DNA from: Lewinella sp. IMCC34191
Lineage (GTDB): Bacteria; Bacteroidota; Bacteroidia; Chitinophagales; Saprospiraceae
Assembly: GCF_003390935.1 (NCBI RefSeq)
Contig: NZ_QNQZ01000001.1
Span: forward strand, 930,001-994,000
Direction: 5' to 3'
Length of the DNA stretch: 64,000 nt
Part shown: piece after piece, positions 25,304 through 33,903 of the stretch
Numbering within the stretch: the first letter of the stretch is position 1
How the letters are laid out: every line of letters starts with the position of its first letter
Program-made: the position numbers and the translations under genes
The notes under the pieces: generated by a model
Databases searched by the model: none
The model's input: only the letters and a program-made list of their open reading frames with translations
What the model was told of the DNA's origin: nothing

Positions 25304-25921
25304 TCAGACCTTATTAACGAGATCCTGGATGGCTTCGGCAACCTGATTAATTTCCCCAGCGGCATTGATATGGTGAATATTCTCGTCGCCCCCGTAGACG
25401 GTAAAGGCATTCAGGAAGCTTTCCCTGACGTGCTGCAGCTTCTCCAGGGTTTCAAAAAGCTCGTCCTCTCCCGGTCTGTTCCGGATTCGTTGCATGCTGA
25501 CTTCCGGCTCCAGGTCCAGGAAGATGGTAAGATCGGCGGGGAGGGTGACCTTAGCGAGGCTATTCAGGGAAGCGACGAAGCCCGGATCCACGAACTCGCT
25601 CTGATAAGCGAGGCTGCTGAAATAATACCGACTGGCCACGACGTGATAACCGGCGGCTAATTTGGCCAGTATACCTACCTCCGGATGGAAAAGGTGCTCG
25701 ATGCGGTCGGCGGCAAACATCGCGGCCAGCGTACGCGGATCGACGGATATCTCCTTACGCAGGACACTGCGTATCAGCTTGCCCGTCGGCAAGTCCGTTG
25801 GCTCGGCGGTAACGTGACAGGCCGTTCCATGAGATTGGAAGTAATCGCGCAGGAGATCGATCTGGGTAGACTTACCACTGCCGTCCAGCCCCTCGATCAC
25901 GATGAATAACGGTCGGTGCAT
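25304..25921 (-). CDS. tmk: Thymidylate kinase
   Basis: 205 aa P-loop kinase that phosphorylates dTMP to dTDP. GLDGSGKST (11-19) is the Walker A motif, TAEPTDLPTGKLIR (about 38-51) the DR/E-like region, and DRIEHLFHPEV plus SRYYFSSLAYQ (about 97-107) the substrate and LID-side motifs. Length is normal for the family. Its start lies 2 bases after the stop of the upstream TIR/TPR/SDR gene, so the two are read from one transcript. Confidence 0.92.
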   Translation of the reverse strand: MHRPLFIVIEGLDGSGKSTQIDLLRDYFQSHGTACHVTAEPTDLPTGKLIRSVLRKEISVDPRTLAAMFAADRIEHLFHPEVGILAKLAAGYHVVASRYYFSSLAYQSEFVDPGFVASLNSLAKVTLPADLTIFLDLEPEVSMQRIRNRPGEDELFETLEKLQHVRESFLNAFTVYGGDENIHHINAAGEINQVAEAIQDLVNKV

Positions 25922-25923
25922 GC

Positions 25924-28152
25924 TTACTCTTCTTCGGGGGCGAAACGCGACCGCCCACTGCGGTCTACTACGGTAGAACTGGCCTGCTGGGTGCCCTGAA
26001 GCACGACGTCCAGGATGTTGACGTGCGGCGGCTGAGCAACCACGAAGTGAATGGTTTCGGCCACGTCGACGGATCGCAGCGGTTGAAAGTCATTGTAAAT
26101 CTTAGCCCGTTCGCTGTCACCGTCGAAACGGACCAGCGCGAACTCCGTCTCCTCTACGTGGGCGGGGCAGATCTGACCGACCCGGATTCCGTGCTTGACC
26201 AGGTCCAGCCGCATGGCGTGGGTCAGCGCATCCACCGCGTGCTTCGTGGCGCAGTAGACGTTTCCATTAGGGTATACCTCTTTCCCCGCCGTGCTCGCCA
26301 CGTTGATGATCGTACCCCGCTTCCTGGCTACCATGCCCGGAGTGACGGCCCGGGTGACGTAGAGCAGTCCACGCAGATTGACATCGATCATCTCGTCCCA
26401 GTGGTCCAGATCTCCGGTATGGATGGGATCGAAGCCCTTCGCTTTTCCCGCGTTGTTGATCAGGATGTCGATCTCCCGCCACTCTTCCGGCAAGGCTGCA
26501 ACGACCTCCCCTACCCGATCGCGGCGACTGACATCGAGGCTGATCGTATGCACGTCGATGGATTCCTCCTGTCGCAGTTTGTCGGCAATGTCCTTCAGGC
26601 GTTCTTCCCGCCGGGCCGCCAGAATCAACCGGTAGCCATCGGCGGCCAGTCGGCGGGCGGTGGCCAGGCCAATACCACTGGTCGCACCCGTCAAAAAAAC
26701 GGTCTTCCCCGCTCCGGCCCTCGTTTTAGGTGCGGGCTCCGGTTCCTGCTGGCTAACCAGCATCTTTTCCAGGTCGGCGATATTCTGTTTGAGGGCGGAA
26801 AGGGCGTCGGTGGCCACGGGCGTTGTCTTTGGTTGTACGTAATGACCGGCACTGAAGGCGCGTCGGTTCGCGGGGGTATCGTAAGCCGGTTCGAGATTAC
26901 AGGCCAGCAGAAAATTTTGGCGGGCGTGTTGCAGCCTCCCCCGGTCGAATTCCAGGACGGCGAGGAGGTAATGGGCGGGTGCATGATTAGGGTCCTCCTC
27001 AATGGCCTTCTGGAGCATCTTGAAGGCCTTACAGGACCGTTCCAGCGGTCCGGCAAGGAGTTGACCGTAGCGGTAGTAGGTTTCCCCGCTGACCCGTTCC
27101 GCTTTCGTGGCCCGGCTGAGGTATTCGGCGGCCTCGCGGTAATTGTCCGGGAAATGATCCGTCAGCAGGTAAGCTAACCGGTTCGATAGCTCGGGATAGT
27201 TGGGCTGAAGGTCAGCGAGTCGCTCCCACTGCTTTCGGGCTGCCGCGTATTCACCGGCGGCCTGATCCAGTTCGCCCGACAGGAAAAGTGCCCCCGGGTG
27301 GTTAGGGTGCTGTTGCAGTAACGTCCGAAGTTCGTCGCGGGCCGGTTCGATGGCTCCCGCCCCTAGTGCCAGCATCAGGGCGTGCTGATAGGCTAATTCA
27401 CCGTTGTCGGGATTGTCATCCAGCCCCTCGTGGAGTTCTTCGAGGGCCTCATCCGTGTTTCCGGCGTCTGACATGCGCCATGCTCGGTTAATGATTTCGG
27501 TTACCGACTGGTTTCTACCTGCGCTCGCCGCCCCATCTTCTTTTAACGTTTCGTCCTGCATTACGGCTTGCCGATTTTCGGGTGGAGGCAGGCCGGCCAG
27601 CTGATAAATGGGATCATAGTCCGCATCACGGAGGTCGCGGTCGGCCAGGGGATCGCTTTCCACCAACCTTTCCAGCACTTCTTCCACGCCGACGCTCGTT
27701 TCCCGGATTCTGCGCAGGTACGTTTTAAAAGCGTGTTGACTGACCGCGTCGGTGTAGTCTTCCCCGCCCCGCCGAAGTTCGATGTAGCGGTCCTGCCAGT
27801 GGCTGACGTAGTGCATGATGTCGCTACGGTCGAACAGCCTCGTTTCCACGGTGATGACGTCACCACCTGATTCGGAAGGCCGGTGAGCGTCGATGACCAC
27901 GGGCAGTAAATTTTGGGTCCGTTCGAGCACGCCAACGAAGCCCTGAAGTGCATTGGGGTTGGTGAGCAGGCTATCACTCACCAGCAGAATAAGCGGTAGG
28001 CGATTTTTGCGCAGGACATCCGCAAGCAGTTCGCCGTCGTTGGCGCGGCCTACGGGATAGTGCTCCAGCTCGATGTCGGGCTCCACCGCGGCGGCGATGC
28101 GCTGGGCGGCGGATAGATCTTCTTGACTGTAGGCAATGGCCAGTAACGACAT
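25924..28152 (-). CDS. TIR-like / TPR / short-chain dehydrogenase fusion protein
   Basis: 742 aa from the ATG at 28152 (MSLLAIAYSQED); seven codons more if 28173 is used. Residues 1-115 resemble a TIR domain (LLAIAYSQEDLSAAQRIAAA, then LPLILLVSDSLL). A charged linker follows, containing a dispersed-repeat copy that encodes AASAGRN (about 207-213). From about 220 to 440 are tetratricopeptide-like helical repeats (for example DNGELAYQHALML, HPGALFLSGELDQAAGEY, APAHYLLAVLEFDRG). From about 490 is a complete YdfG-like SDR with TGATSGIG, NNAGKAKG, catalytic Ser of NVAST and YCATKH. I know of no named protein with this order. The TIR part could be a protein-interaction or NAD-acting module. The gene heads the run with tmk, MBL hydrolase and the RiPP pair. 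Confidence 0.75.
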   Translation of the reverse strand: MSLLAIAYSQEDLSAAQRIAAAVEPDIELEHYPVGRANDGELLADVLRKNRLPLILLVSDSLLTNPNALQGFVGVLERTQNLLPVVIDAHRPSESGGDVITVETRLFDRSDIMHYVSHWQDRYIELRRGGEDYTDAVSQHAFKTYLRRIRETSVGVEEVLERLVESDPLADRDLRDADYDPIYQLAGLPPPENRQAVMQDETLKEDGAASAGRNQSVTEIINRAWRMSDAGNTDEALEELHEGLDDNPDNGELAYQHALMLALGAGAIEPARDELRTLLQQHPNHPGALFLSGELDQAAGEYAAARKQWERLADLQPNYPELSNRLAYLLTDHFPDNYREAAEYLSRATKAERVSGETYYRYGQLLAGPLERSCKAFKMLQKAIEEDPNHAPAHYLLAVLEFDRGRLQHARQNFLLACNLEPAYDTPANRRAFSAGHYVQPKTTPVATDALSALKQNIADLEKMLVSQQEPEPAPKTRAGAGKTVFLTGATSGIGLATARRLAADGYRLILAARREERLKDIADKLRQEESIDVHTISLDVSRRDRVGEVVAALPEEWREIDILINNAGKAKGFDPIHTGDLDHWDEMIDVNLRGLLYVTRAVTPGMVARKRGTIINVASTAGKEVYPNGNVYCATKHAVDALTHAMRLDLVKHGIRVGQICPAHVEETEFALVRFDGDSERAKIYNDFQPLRSVDVAETIHFVVAQPPHVNILDVVLQGTQQASSTVVDRSGRSRFAPEEE
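27516..27532 (-). repeat. Copy of dispersed 17-bp repeat (inside the TIR/TPR/SDR gene)
   Basis: GGCGGCGAGCGCAGGTA read on the minus strand, identical over 17 bases to the copy at 60616-60632; both encode A-A-S-A-G-(R/K)-N in a linker or loop. Confidence 0.6.
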
Positions 28153-28277
28153 AGCGGAAAGGATGGGCGGCAAAATAGGAAAATCACCGTAGTGCCCGAC
28201 TCTGAAGACACGGCAGCCGACAAAGTATTCCGCCCCCGGGCAAACTAATATTTACCTTTAGCCTTTCCTTTTCCGTT

Positions 28278-29933
28278 ATGCAGAACGAGACCTCATTCAA
28301 CATCTGGACGCCGCTCTTCTACTGTGCCCTACTGGGCATTGGCTTGCTGGCCGGCTACCTGCTTAATACCGACGCTCCCCTCCTCAGTTTCGGTGGCGGT
28401 AGCCACACCAGCGTCGGAAGCGGCCGGGTCGAGCAACTTATGGGCTACATCGATGCGCGCTACGTCGACGAGCCGGACCGCGATAAGCTTTACGAAGCGG
28501 CCATTAACGCGGTGCTGGACGAACTCGACCCACACAGCAGCTACATCCCCCGCGAAGAGATGCAGGCCCTGACGGAATCCATGGAGGGCAATTTCGAGGG
28601 CATCGGTATCGAATACCTCGTCGTAGAAGATACCATCACGGTGGTCAGTGCCCTGCCCCAGGGTCCCTCCGATAAGGCCGGACTGCTGTCTGGCGACCAA
28701 ATCATCTACGTCGAAGACAGCCTGGTCACCGGTGTGGAAGACCGACAAATCGACCCCGCCAGCCTCATGCGCGGCGAAGGAGGCACCGACGTCAACATCC
28801 GCGTACGCCGCCCGGGCACCCCGGACCTGATCACCTTCAACATCACCCGCGAACCGATACCGGTCTACAGCGTCGATGCGGCCTACACGATCGACGAAAC
28901 CACCGCCTACGTCAAGATCAACCGCTTTAGCCAGAACACCTACAGCGAGTTCATGGAGGCGCTGGAAGAGCACCTTGAAAAACCAGATGCCCGCAACCTG
29001 ATCCTCGACCTGCGGGGCAATCCCGGCGGCTACCTCCAGGAGGCAACCAAGCTGCTGAGCGAAATCTTCGTCGAACGCGGCGTCTTACTGGTGTACACCG
29101 AGGGTCGAAACTCTACCCGCCAACCCTATAAATCGACCGGACGGGCCCGTTACAACATTCAGGAAGTCGCCATTCTGGTCGACGGTGGTTCGGCGAGCGC
29201 CAGCGAGATCGTTGCCGGTGCCGTGCAGGATCACGACCGCGGAATCATCGTCGGCCGTCGAACCTTCGGAAAAGGTTTGGTGCAGGAGCAGTATCCGCTG
29301 ATGGATAGCAGCGCGCTCCGGCTTACCGTAGCCCGGTACTATACGCCGAGCGACCGCAGCATTCAACGCAATTACGAGGGAGAGGAAGACTACCGTGGCG
29401 ACCTGCACCGCCGCTTCGAAAGCGGCGAACTGACGGGACGCACCTCCGTACAGGTGGATAGTTCGCTGATTTACTACACCGACAACGGCTACCCCGTCTT
29501 CGGCGGCGGCGGCATCACGCCGGATTATTTCGTTCCGCTGGACAGCAGCCTGAACGACCAGGACTTCCTCCGCCTGCGCCAGCAGATCGCGCCCTATATG
29601 TTCGGCTACGTACGTCAGCACCCGGAGGTGGAGAAGTATGAGGATGTGGAATCCTTCGTCCGCGGCTACACTCCCGATGTGGACGCCATCGTGGCGGATC
29701 TGAGCGAATTAGCCCTGGTTGACTATCCCGATCTAGATGTCAACTTGCCGCCCCACCTACTCGACGAGCTGATGCTGCACTTCAAGAGCCGTTTGGGTCG
29801 GCAGCTATTCGGAACCGCAGCCTTCTATGAAATCTACAATCGCGAAGACGAGATCGTGCAGGAAGCCCTCCGCTTATTGCGTAACAACGATCCGCTGGCG
29901 GCCGCCCGTTCGGAACAGGCGAGCGCCTCCTAA
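28278..29933 (+). CDS. C-terminal processing peptidase, S41 family (CtpA type)
   Basis: 551 aa periplasmic serine protease. An uncleaved-looking N-terminal membrane anchor spans about 10-28. The PDZ domain (about 90-175; GIGIEYLVVEDTITVVSA, GPSDKAGLLSGDQI) recognises substrate C-termini. The protease core follows with LDLRGNPGGYL, then nucleophile Ser307 in GGSASASE and general base Lys332 in RTFGKG, 25 residues later as expected for CtpA. A C-terminal helical extension (about 450-551) is typical of the Bacteroidota form. Monocistronic; TACCTTTA at 28253-28260 is a near match to the -7 box. Roles in envelope protein turnover are inferred from the family. Confidence 0.92.
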   Translation: MQNETSFNIWTPLFYCALLGIGLLAGYLLNTDAPLLSFGGGSHTSVGSGRVEQLMGYIDARYVDEPDRDKLYEAAINAVLDELDPHSSYIPREEMQALTESMEGNFEGIGIEYLVVEDTITVVSALPQGPSDKAGLLSGDQIIYVEDSLVTGVEDRQIDPASLMRGEGGTDVNIRVRRPGTPDLITFNITREPIPVYSVDAAYTIDETTAYVKINRFSQNTYSEFMEALEEHLEKPDARNLILDLRGNPGGYLQEATKLLSEIFVERGVLLVYTEGRNSTRQPYKSTGRARYNIQEVAILVDGGSASASEIVAGAVQDHDRGIIVGRRTFGKGLVQEQYPLMDSSALRLTVARYYTPSDRSIQRNYEGEEDYRGDLHRRFESGELTGRTSVQVDSSLIYYTDNGYPVFGGGGITPDYFVPLDSSLNDQDFLRLRQQIAPYMFGYVRQHPEVEKYEDVESFVRGYTPDVDAIVADLSELALVDYPDLDVNLPPHLLDELMLHFKSRLGRQLFGTAAFYEIYNREDEIVQEALRLLRNNDPLAAARSEQASAS

Positions 29934-29942
29934 CGGACGGTA

Positions 29943-30641
29943 CTAGGCCAATTGGGAGAACAGCTCCCAAAGTTGATCGCCCACGGGCGGAGCGGCCGTG
30001 ATGGTTACCGGTTCTTTCTTCACCGGGTGCTGAAACTCGAGCTGCCGGCTGTGGAGGTTAATATTCCCGTCTTCATTGGGTGAAGGGAAGCCGTACTTCA
30101 GATCGCCGCGAATCGGGCTATCCAGTTGCTCGGCCAACTGTACCCGGATCTGGTGGGGACGGCCGGTTTCCGGCTTAACTTCCAGCAGGACATTCGATCC
30201 GATGCGGCCCATCATCCGGTAGCTCAGTACGGCCAACTTGGCTCCCTGGTGGCGATTGGAGTTGGCCTTGGGCAATATCTTGCTCATGTTTTTCTTCGCG
30301 TCCTTGTAAATAAAACCTTCCAATTTTCCCTCGATCGGGGTGGGTTGTTCGTCGACGATGGCCCAGTAAGTCTTGGTCACTTTGCGGTCGCGGAAGATCT
30401 CGGTCATACGGGAAAGTGCCTTCGAGGTGCGCGCAAACAAAATAACGCCGGAGACGGGTCGGTCCAGGCGGTGAATGGAACCCAGGAATACATCGCCGGG
30501 CTTATTGTAGCGCACCTTGATGTATTCCTTCACCAGATCCATGACCGTCACGTCGCCGGTCTGGTCGCCCTGGCTCAGGTAGCCCGCCGGTTTATTGACC
30601 GCGATAAGGTGATTGTCTTCGTATAAAACTTGTAACTGCAT
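29943..30641 (-). CDS. RluA-family RNA pseudouridine synthase
   Basis: 232 aa. Converts uridine to pseudouridine in rRNA or tRNA. The catalytic motif is HRLDRPVSGVILFARTSKA (about 61-79) with the nucleophilic aspartate in RLD. The other family motifs are NKPAGYLSQGD (about 16-26) and ETGRPHQIRVQLAEQLDSPI (about 154-173). There is no S4 domain, so it is the short single-domain type (compare RluC/D catalytic cores). Convergent with the ctpA gene, 9 bases away. The exact target nucleotide cannot be assigned. Confidence 0.88.
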   Translation of the reverse strand: MQLQVLYEDNHLIAVNKPAGYLSQGDQTGDVTVMDLVKEYIKVRYNKPGDVFLGSIHRLDRPVSGVILFARTSKALSRMTEIFRDRKVTKTYWAIVDEQPTPIEGKLEGFIYKDAKKNMSKILPKANSNRHQGAKLAVLSYRMMGRIGSNVLLEVKPETGRPHQIRVQLAEQLDSPIRGDLKYGFPSPNEDGNINLHSRQLEFQHPVKKEPVTITAAPPVGDQLWELFSQLA

Positions 30642-30724
30642 GGGGGCGTCTCTAGATTACCGGTACGGCCAAGTAACGGTCGACGGCTGCAAACGTTAAT
30701 GCCCTCATCTAAAATTTATCCGCC

Positions 30725-31561
30725 TTGCGCAAAGATCGATTTACCCTCGGCTTTAGCCCCTGCCCCAATGACACCTTCATTTTTGATGCTCTGGTCAATG
30801 GCCGCATCGACACGCGGGGGCTCGAATTTGATGTCTACCTCGGTGACGTGGAGGACCTCAACCGGAAAGCGCTGGTGGGCGAACTGGACGTGACCAAACT
30901 TAGTATGCGGGCCTTCGGCGACCTCACGGCGCGGTATACCCTGCTTAATTCCGGTTGCGCACTCGGTCGGGGCGTGGGTCCTCTCCTGGTACGGGCCAAA
31001 TCATCGGATGCTTCCCCGCAGGAACCCCACCGGGTGGCCATTCCGGGTCACTATACCACGGCCAATTACCTGCTGGGGCTGGCCTACCCCGGCATTACGG
31101 ATAGAACGGAAGTGCTGTTCAGCGAGATCGAGGAAGCCGTACTTTCCGGGGAGTACGACGCCGGCCTGCTCATTCACGAGAATCGCTTTACTTACGAAGA
31201 GCGCGGCCTGGAGAAGATTCGTGACCTGGGCGACTTTTGGGAGGAAACCACCGGCCTGCCGATTCCGCTCGGAGGGATCGCCATTAAACGAACCCTGGTT
31301 CGCGAGCAACAGGAATTGATCGAGGCGCTGATCCGGGAGTCCGTCGAGTACGCCATCAATCATCCGGAGGCCAGTAATGATTACGTCAGGGAGCACGCCC
31401 AGGCGATGGACCCGGAAGTGATGCGGCAACACATCGAGCTGTATGTAAACGAATACACGGTCGACCTCGGGGATAACGGTCGGGCGGCGGTCCGCCACTT
31501 CATGACCGACGGGCGAGCTAAAGGACTGCTTCAACCCGGTGCGGAGGACTACATTCTCTAG
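30725..31561 (+). CDS. mqnD: 1,4-dihydroxy-6-naphthoate synthase (menaquinone, futalosine pathway)
   Basis: 278 aa. Acts in the futalosine route to menaquinone, turning cyclic dehypoxanthine futalosine into 1,4-dihydroxy-6-naphthoate. Family signatures: GFSPCPNDTFIFDALVNG (about 8-25), the LNRKALVGELDVTKLS stretch (about 46-61), GRGVGPLL and IPGHYTTANYLL (about 103-114). The start is TTG: the preceding in-frame stop is TAA at 30710-30712 and there is no ATG or GTG between it and the conserved N-terminus, so TTG at 30725 is the only sensible start. Followed 38 bases later by the aldolase gene. Confidence 0.9.
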   Translation: MRKDRFTLGFSPCPNDTFIFDALVNGRIDTRGLEFDVYLGDVEDLNRKALVGELDVTKLSMRAFGDLTARYTLLNSGCALGRGVGPLLVRAKSSDASPQEPHRVAIPGHYTTANYLLGLAYPGITDRTEVLFSEIEEAVLSGEYDAGLLIHENRFTYEERGLEKIRDLGDFWEETTGLPIPLGGIAIKRTLVREQQELIEALIRESVEYAINHPEASNDYVREHAQAMDPEVMRQHIELYVNEYTVDLGDNGRAAVRHFMTDGRAKGLLQPGAEDYIL

Positions 31562-31599
31562 ATTTGCGTTTCTTTGGGCTCACCCAAAAATATCAAGAC

Positions 31600-32676
31600 A
31601 TGGCAAAGCAATCCTTTCGTTCCGGCGTCCTCTACGGCGATGAAGTCACCGAGGTCTTTAATTACGCCCAGGCGAACAACTTCGCCCTGCCGGCGGTCAA
31701 CGTCACCAGCAGCAGCACCGTCAACGCCGTACTGGAAACGGCTAAGGAGGTAAATAGCCCGGTCATCATCCAGTTCAGCAACGGCGGCGCGCAGTTCTTC
31801 GCCGGGAAGGGACTCGATAATACCGACCAGAAAGCCGCCATCGCCGGTGGTCTGAGCGGCGCCATGCACGTACACACCATGGCCGAGGCCTACGGCGTCC
31901 CGGTTATCCTCCACACGGACCACTGCGCCAAGAATCTCCTGCCCTGGATCGACGGCCTGCTCGACGCCGGTGAGAAATTCTACGCCAAGCGTGGATTCCC
32001 CCTCTACAGCAGCCACATGCTCGACCTGAGCGAGGAACCCCTCGAGGAGAACCTGGAGATCAGCGCCAAGTACTTCAAGCGCATGGCCAAGATCGGCATG
32101 ACCATCGAGATCGAGCTCGGCGTCACCGGCGGAGAAGAGGACGGCGTCGACAATACCGACGTGGATTCCAGCCGCCTTTACACCCAGCCGGAGGAAGTAT
32201 TCGAGAGCTACCAGAAGCTGAGTGAGGTCAGCAAGCGCTTTACCATCGCCGCGGCCTTCGGTAACGTACACGGCGTATACAAGCCGGGGAACGTCGAGCT
32301 TCGCCCGGTCATCCTGAAAAACAGCCAGGAATACGTTCGCGAGCAGCTGAAGCTCGACGAAGACCCCATCCACTTCGTCTTCCACGGCGGTTCCGGCTCC
32401 AGCGAGGAAGAAATCCGCGAGGCCATCGGCTACGGTGCCATCAAAATGAATATCGATACCGATCTTCAGTGGGCCTATTGGGACGGCGTACGGAAATACG
32501 AGGCCGGCAAGCGGGACTACCTGCAGGCGCAGATCGGCAACCCCGACGGTGCCGATAAGCCCAACAAGAAAAACTACGATCCCCGCGTGTGGGTCCGCTC
32601 GGCCGAGGTCACCTTCAAGGAGCGCCTGAAGACCGCCTTCGAAAACCTCAACTGCGTAGACGTGCTGGCCAGCTAG
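31600..32676 (+). CDS. fbaA: Class II fructose-bisphosphate aldolase
   Basis: 358 aa zinc-dependent aldolase of glycolysis and gluconeogenesis. HTDHCAKN (about 103-110) contributes the catalytic Asp and zinc His; ELGVTGGEEDGVDN (about 172-185) is the Glu/Gly-rich motif of the FbaA (type A) subclass; NVHGVYKPG and FHGGSGS (about 265-271) complete the zinc site and phosphate loop, with NIDTDLQ downstream. The ATG at 31600 (MAKQSF) is preferred over a TTG 12 codons upstream that abuts mqnD. A strong terminator follows. Confidence 0.93.
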   Translation: MAKQSFRSGVLYGDEVTEVFNYAQANNFALPAVNVTSSSTVNAVLETAKEVNSPVIIQFSNGGAQFFAGKGLDNTDQKAAIAGGLSGAMHVHTMAEAYGVPVILHTDHCAKNLLPWIDGLLDAGEKFYAKRGFPLYSSHMLDLSEEPLEENLEISAKYFKRMAKIGMTIEIELGVTGGEEDGVDNTDVDSSRLYTQPEEVFESYQKLSEVSKRFTIAAAFGNVHGVYKPGNVELRPVILKNSQEYVREQLKLDEDPIHFVFHGGSGSSEEEIREAIGYGAIKMNIDTDLQWAYWDGVRKYEAGKRDYLQAQIGNPDGADKPNKKNYDPRVWVRSAEVTFKERLKTAFENLNCVDVLAS

Positions 32677-32698
32677 TCGCCACCTCTGCTTCCTGCTT

Positions 32699-32738
32699 CG
32701 CCGGGGCATTGGGACTAGTCCCGATGCCCCGGCGCGTT
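32699..32738 (+). terminator. Rho-independent terminator after the aldolase gene
   Basis: CGCCGGGGCAT (32699-32709) pairs perfectly with ATGCCCCGGCG (32724-32734), with an inner GGGAC/GTCCC stem, followed by CGTTTT. The glycosyltransferase GTG start lies only about 14 bases beyond, so that gene must depend on read-through or on a promoter inside this element. Confidence 0.8.
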
Positions 32739-32751
32739 TTACCTTCGCCCC

Positions 32752-33903
32752 GTGCATGCCCTGCTTTATATCCTGCTTCTGGTCTGCGTCCTGGGCGTCG
32801 TGCACACCTATGTCCTATTTCCGTACCTGCTTCTGAGGGCGGCGGAGCGCAGGTGTAAAGAACCTTCCCGGCCGGTAGCTGAAAGCCGTACCTGGCCCAA
32901 CGTTCACGTGCTGATGGCCGTCCACAACGAGGCCGTGGTACTGCCGGATAAATTGGATTCCCTGGCCGGACTTGATTATCCCGGACCGCTGACGTTCCAT
33001 TTCGGGTCCGATTGCAGTAATGACGGCAGCGATGAGCTGTTGCATGGTTTCGCGGAGCAACACCCGGCCACCGTCCACCGCAACCGGGAACGCCTCGGCA
33101 AACCCGGCACCATCAATTTCCTGGTTGGTGATATGGAGACGAATGGGATACTGGTCTTCACCGATGCGAGTGTCATGCTTCGGCCGGATACCGTGACGGA
33201 ATTGGTGGGCCCCATGCTGGACGATCCCGGTATCGGCCTGACGGATGCCACGATGATACACACTGGCGTGCCGGACGAGGGGATCGGGTCGTTGGAAGAT
33301 CATTACATCCAGCGCGAGGTAAACCTGAAGCGGGCGGAAAGCTGCTTATGGGGGGCGATGATCGGTCCCTTCGGCGGCTGTTGGGCCATGCGCTCCGAAG
33401 CTTTCAAACCGGTACCGGACACCTATCTGGTCGACGACTTTTACCTCTGCATGGCCGCTTACGAAGCCGGCTGGCGGGGCGTCTCCGCCCCGCGCGCCTT
33501 GGCTTACGAAGGCGTGGGTCTTTACCTTAACGACGAATTCCGTAGAAAGCGTCGGATCGGGGCGGGCAACTGGCAAAACCTGGTGCGCTTCCGGCGCCTG
33601 TGGTGGCCGCCCGGTCGGGACGGCCTGTCCTATGCTTTGTTTAGCCATAAGGTGCTGCGGTGGCTGACCCCCTTGCTGCTCTTGGTGGGCGGTGTCAGCC
33701 TGGCCGGGTTGATGATTCTGGCGGGCAACTATTGGACCGTACTGGCGTTTCTGCTCCTGATGGGGACAATTTGCGCCCTCAGCCCGGCGGTGCGGTACTT
33801 TGCGGCTATGAACGTGGCCCTGCTGCTCGGAACGGTCGATTATCTAAAAGGAATCAAAACGAATGTCTGGCAACCCTCTCACCGAAACCAAGACAACGGC
33901 TGA
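32752..33903 (+). CDS. Membrane glycosyltransferase, family 2
   Basis: 383 aa. An N-terminal membrane helix (about 2-25), a GT-A catalytic domain (about 50-280), and two or three C-terminal helices (about 297-360). [21 protein letters not shown] is the nucleotide-sugar binding start, [14 protein letters not shown] and [13 protein letters not shown] carry the metal-binding Asp region, and [16 protein letters not shown] is the acceptor-side ED-like motif; a QxxRRxR-like [13 protein letters not shown] follows. This layout resembles processive polysaccharide synthases. Start is GTG at 32752. The 3' end overlaps the RibBA-like gene by 41 bases. The acceptor and sugar are unknown. Confidence 0.85.
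   Translation: MHALLYILLLVCVLGVVHTYVLFPYLLLRAAERRCKEPSRPVAESRTWPNVHVLMAVHNEAVVLPDKLDSLAGLDYPGPLTFHFGSDCSNDGSDELLHGFAEQHPATVHRNRERLGKPGTINFLVGDMETNGILVFTDASVMLRPDTVTELVGPMLDDPGIGLTDATMIHTGVPDEGIGSLEDHYIQREVNLKRAESCLWGAMIGPFGGCWAMRSEAFKPVPDTYLVDDFYLCMAAYEAGWRGVSAPRALAYEGVGLYLNDEFRRKRRIGAGNWQNLVRFRRLWWPPGRDGLSYALFSHKVLRWLTPLLLLVGGVSLAGLMILAGNYWTVLAFLLLMGTICALSPAVRYFAAMNVALLLGTVDYLKGIKTNVWQPSHRNQDNG
32838..32854 (+). repeat. Copy of dispersed 17-bp repeat (inside the glycosyltransferase gene)
   Basis: GGCGGCGGAGCGCAGGT followed by GTAAA, identical in its 17 bases to the intergenic copy at 16651. It encodes AAERRCK just after the first membrane helix. Confidence 0.6.

Noticed and set aside
31558-32805. 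415-codon open frame on the minus strand
   Set aside because: Antisense to the class II aldolase and running through its terminator; no protein-like motifs.
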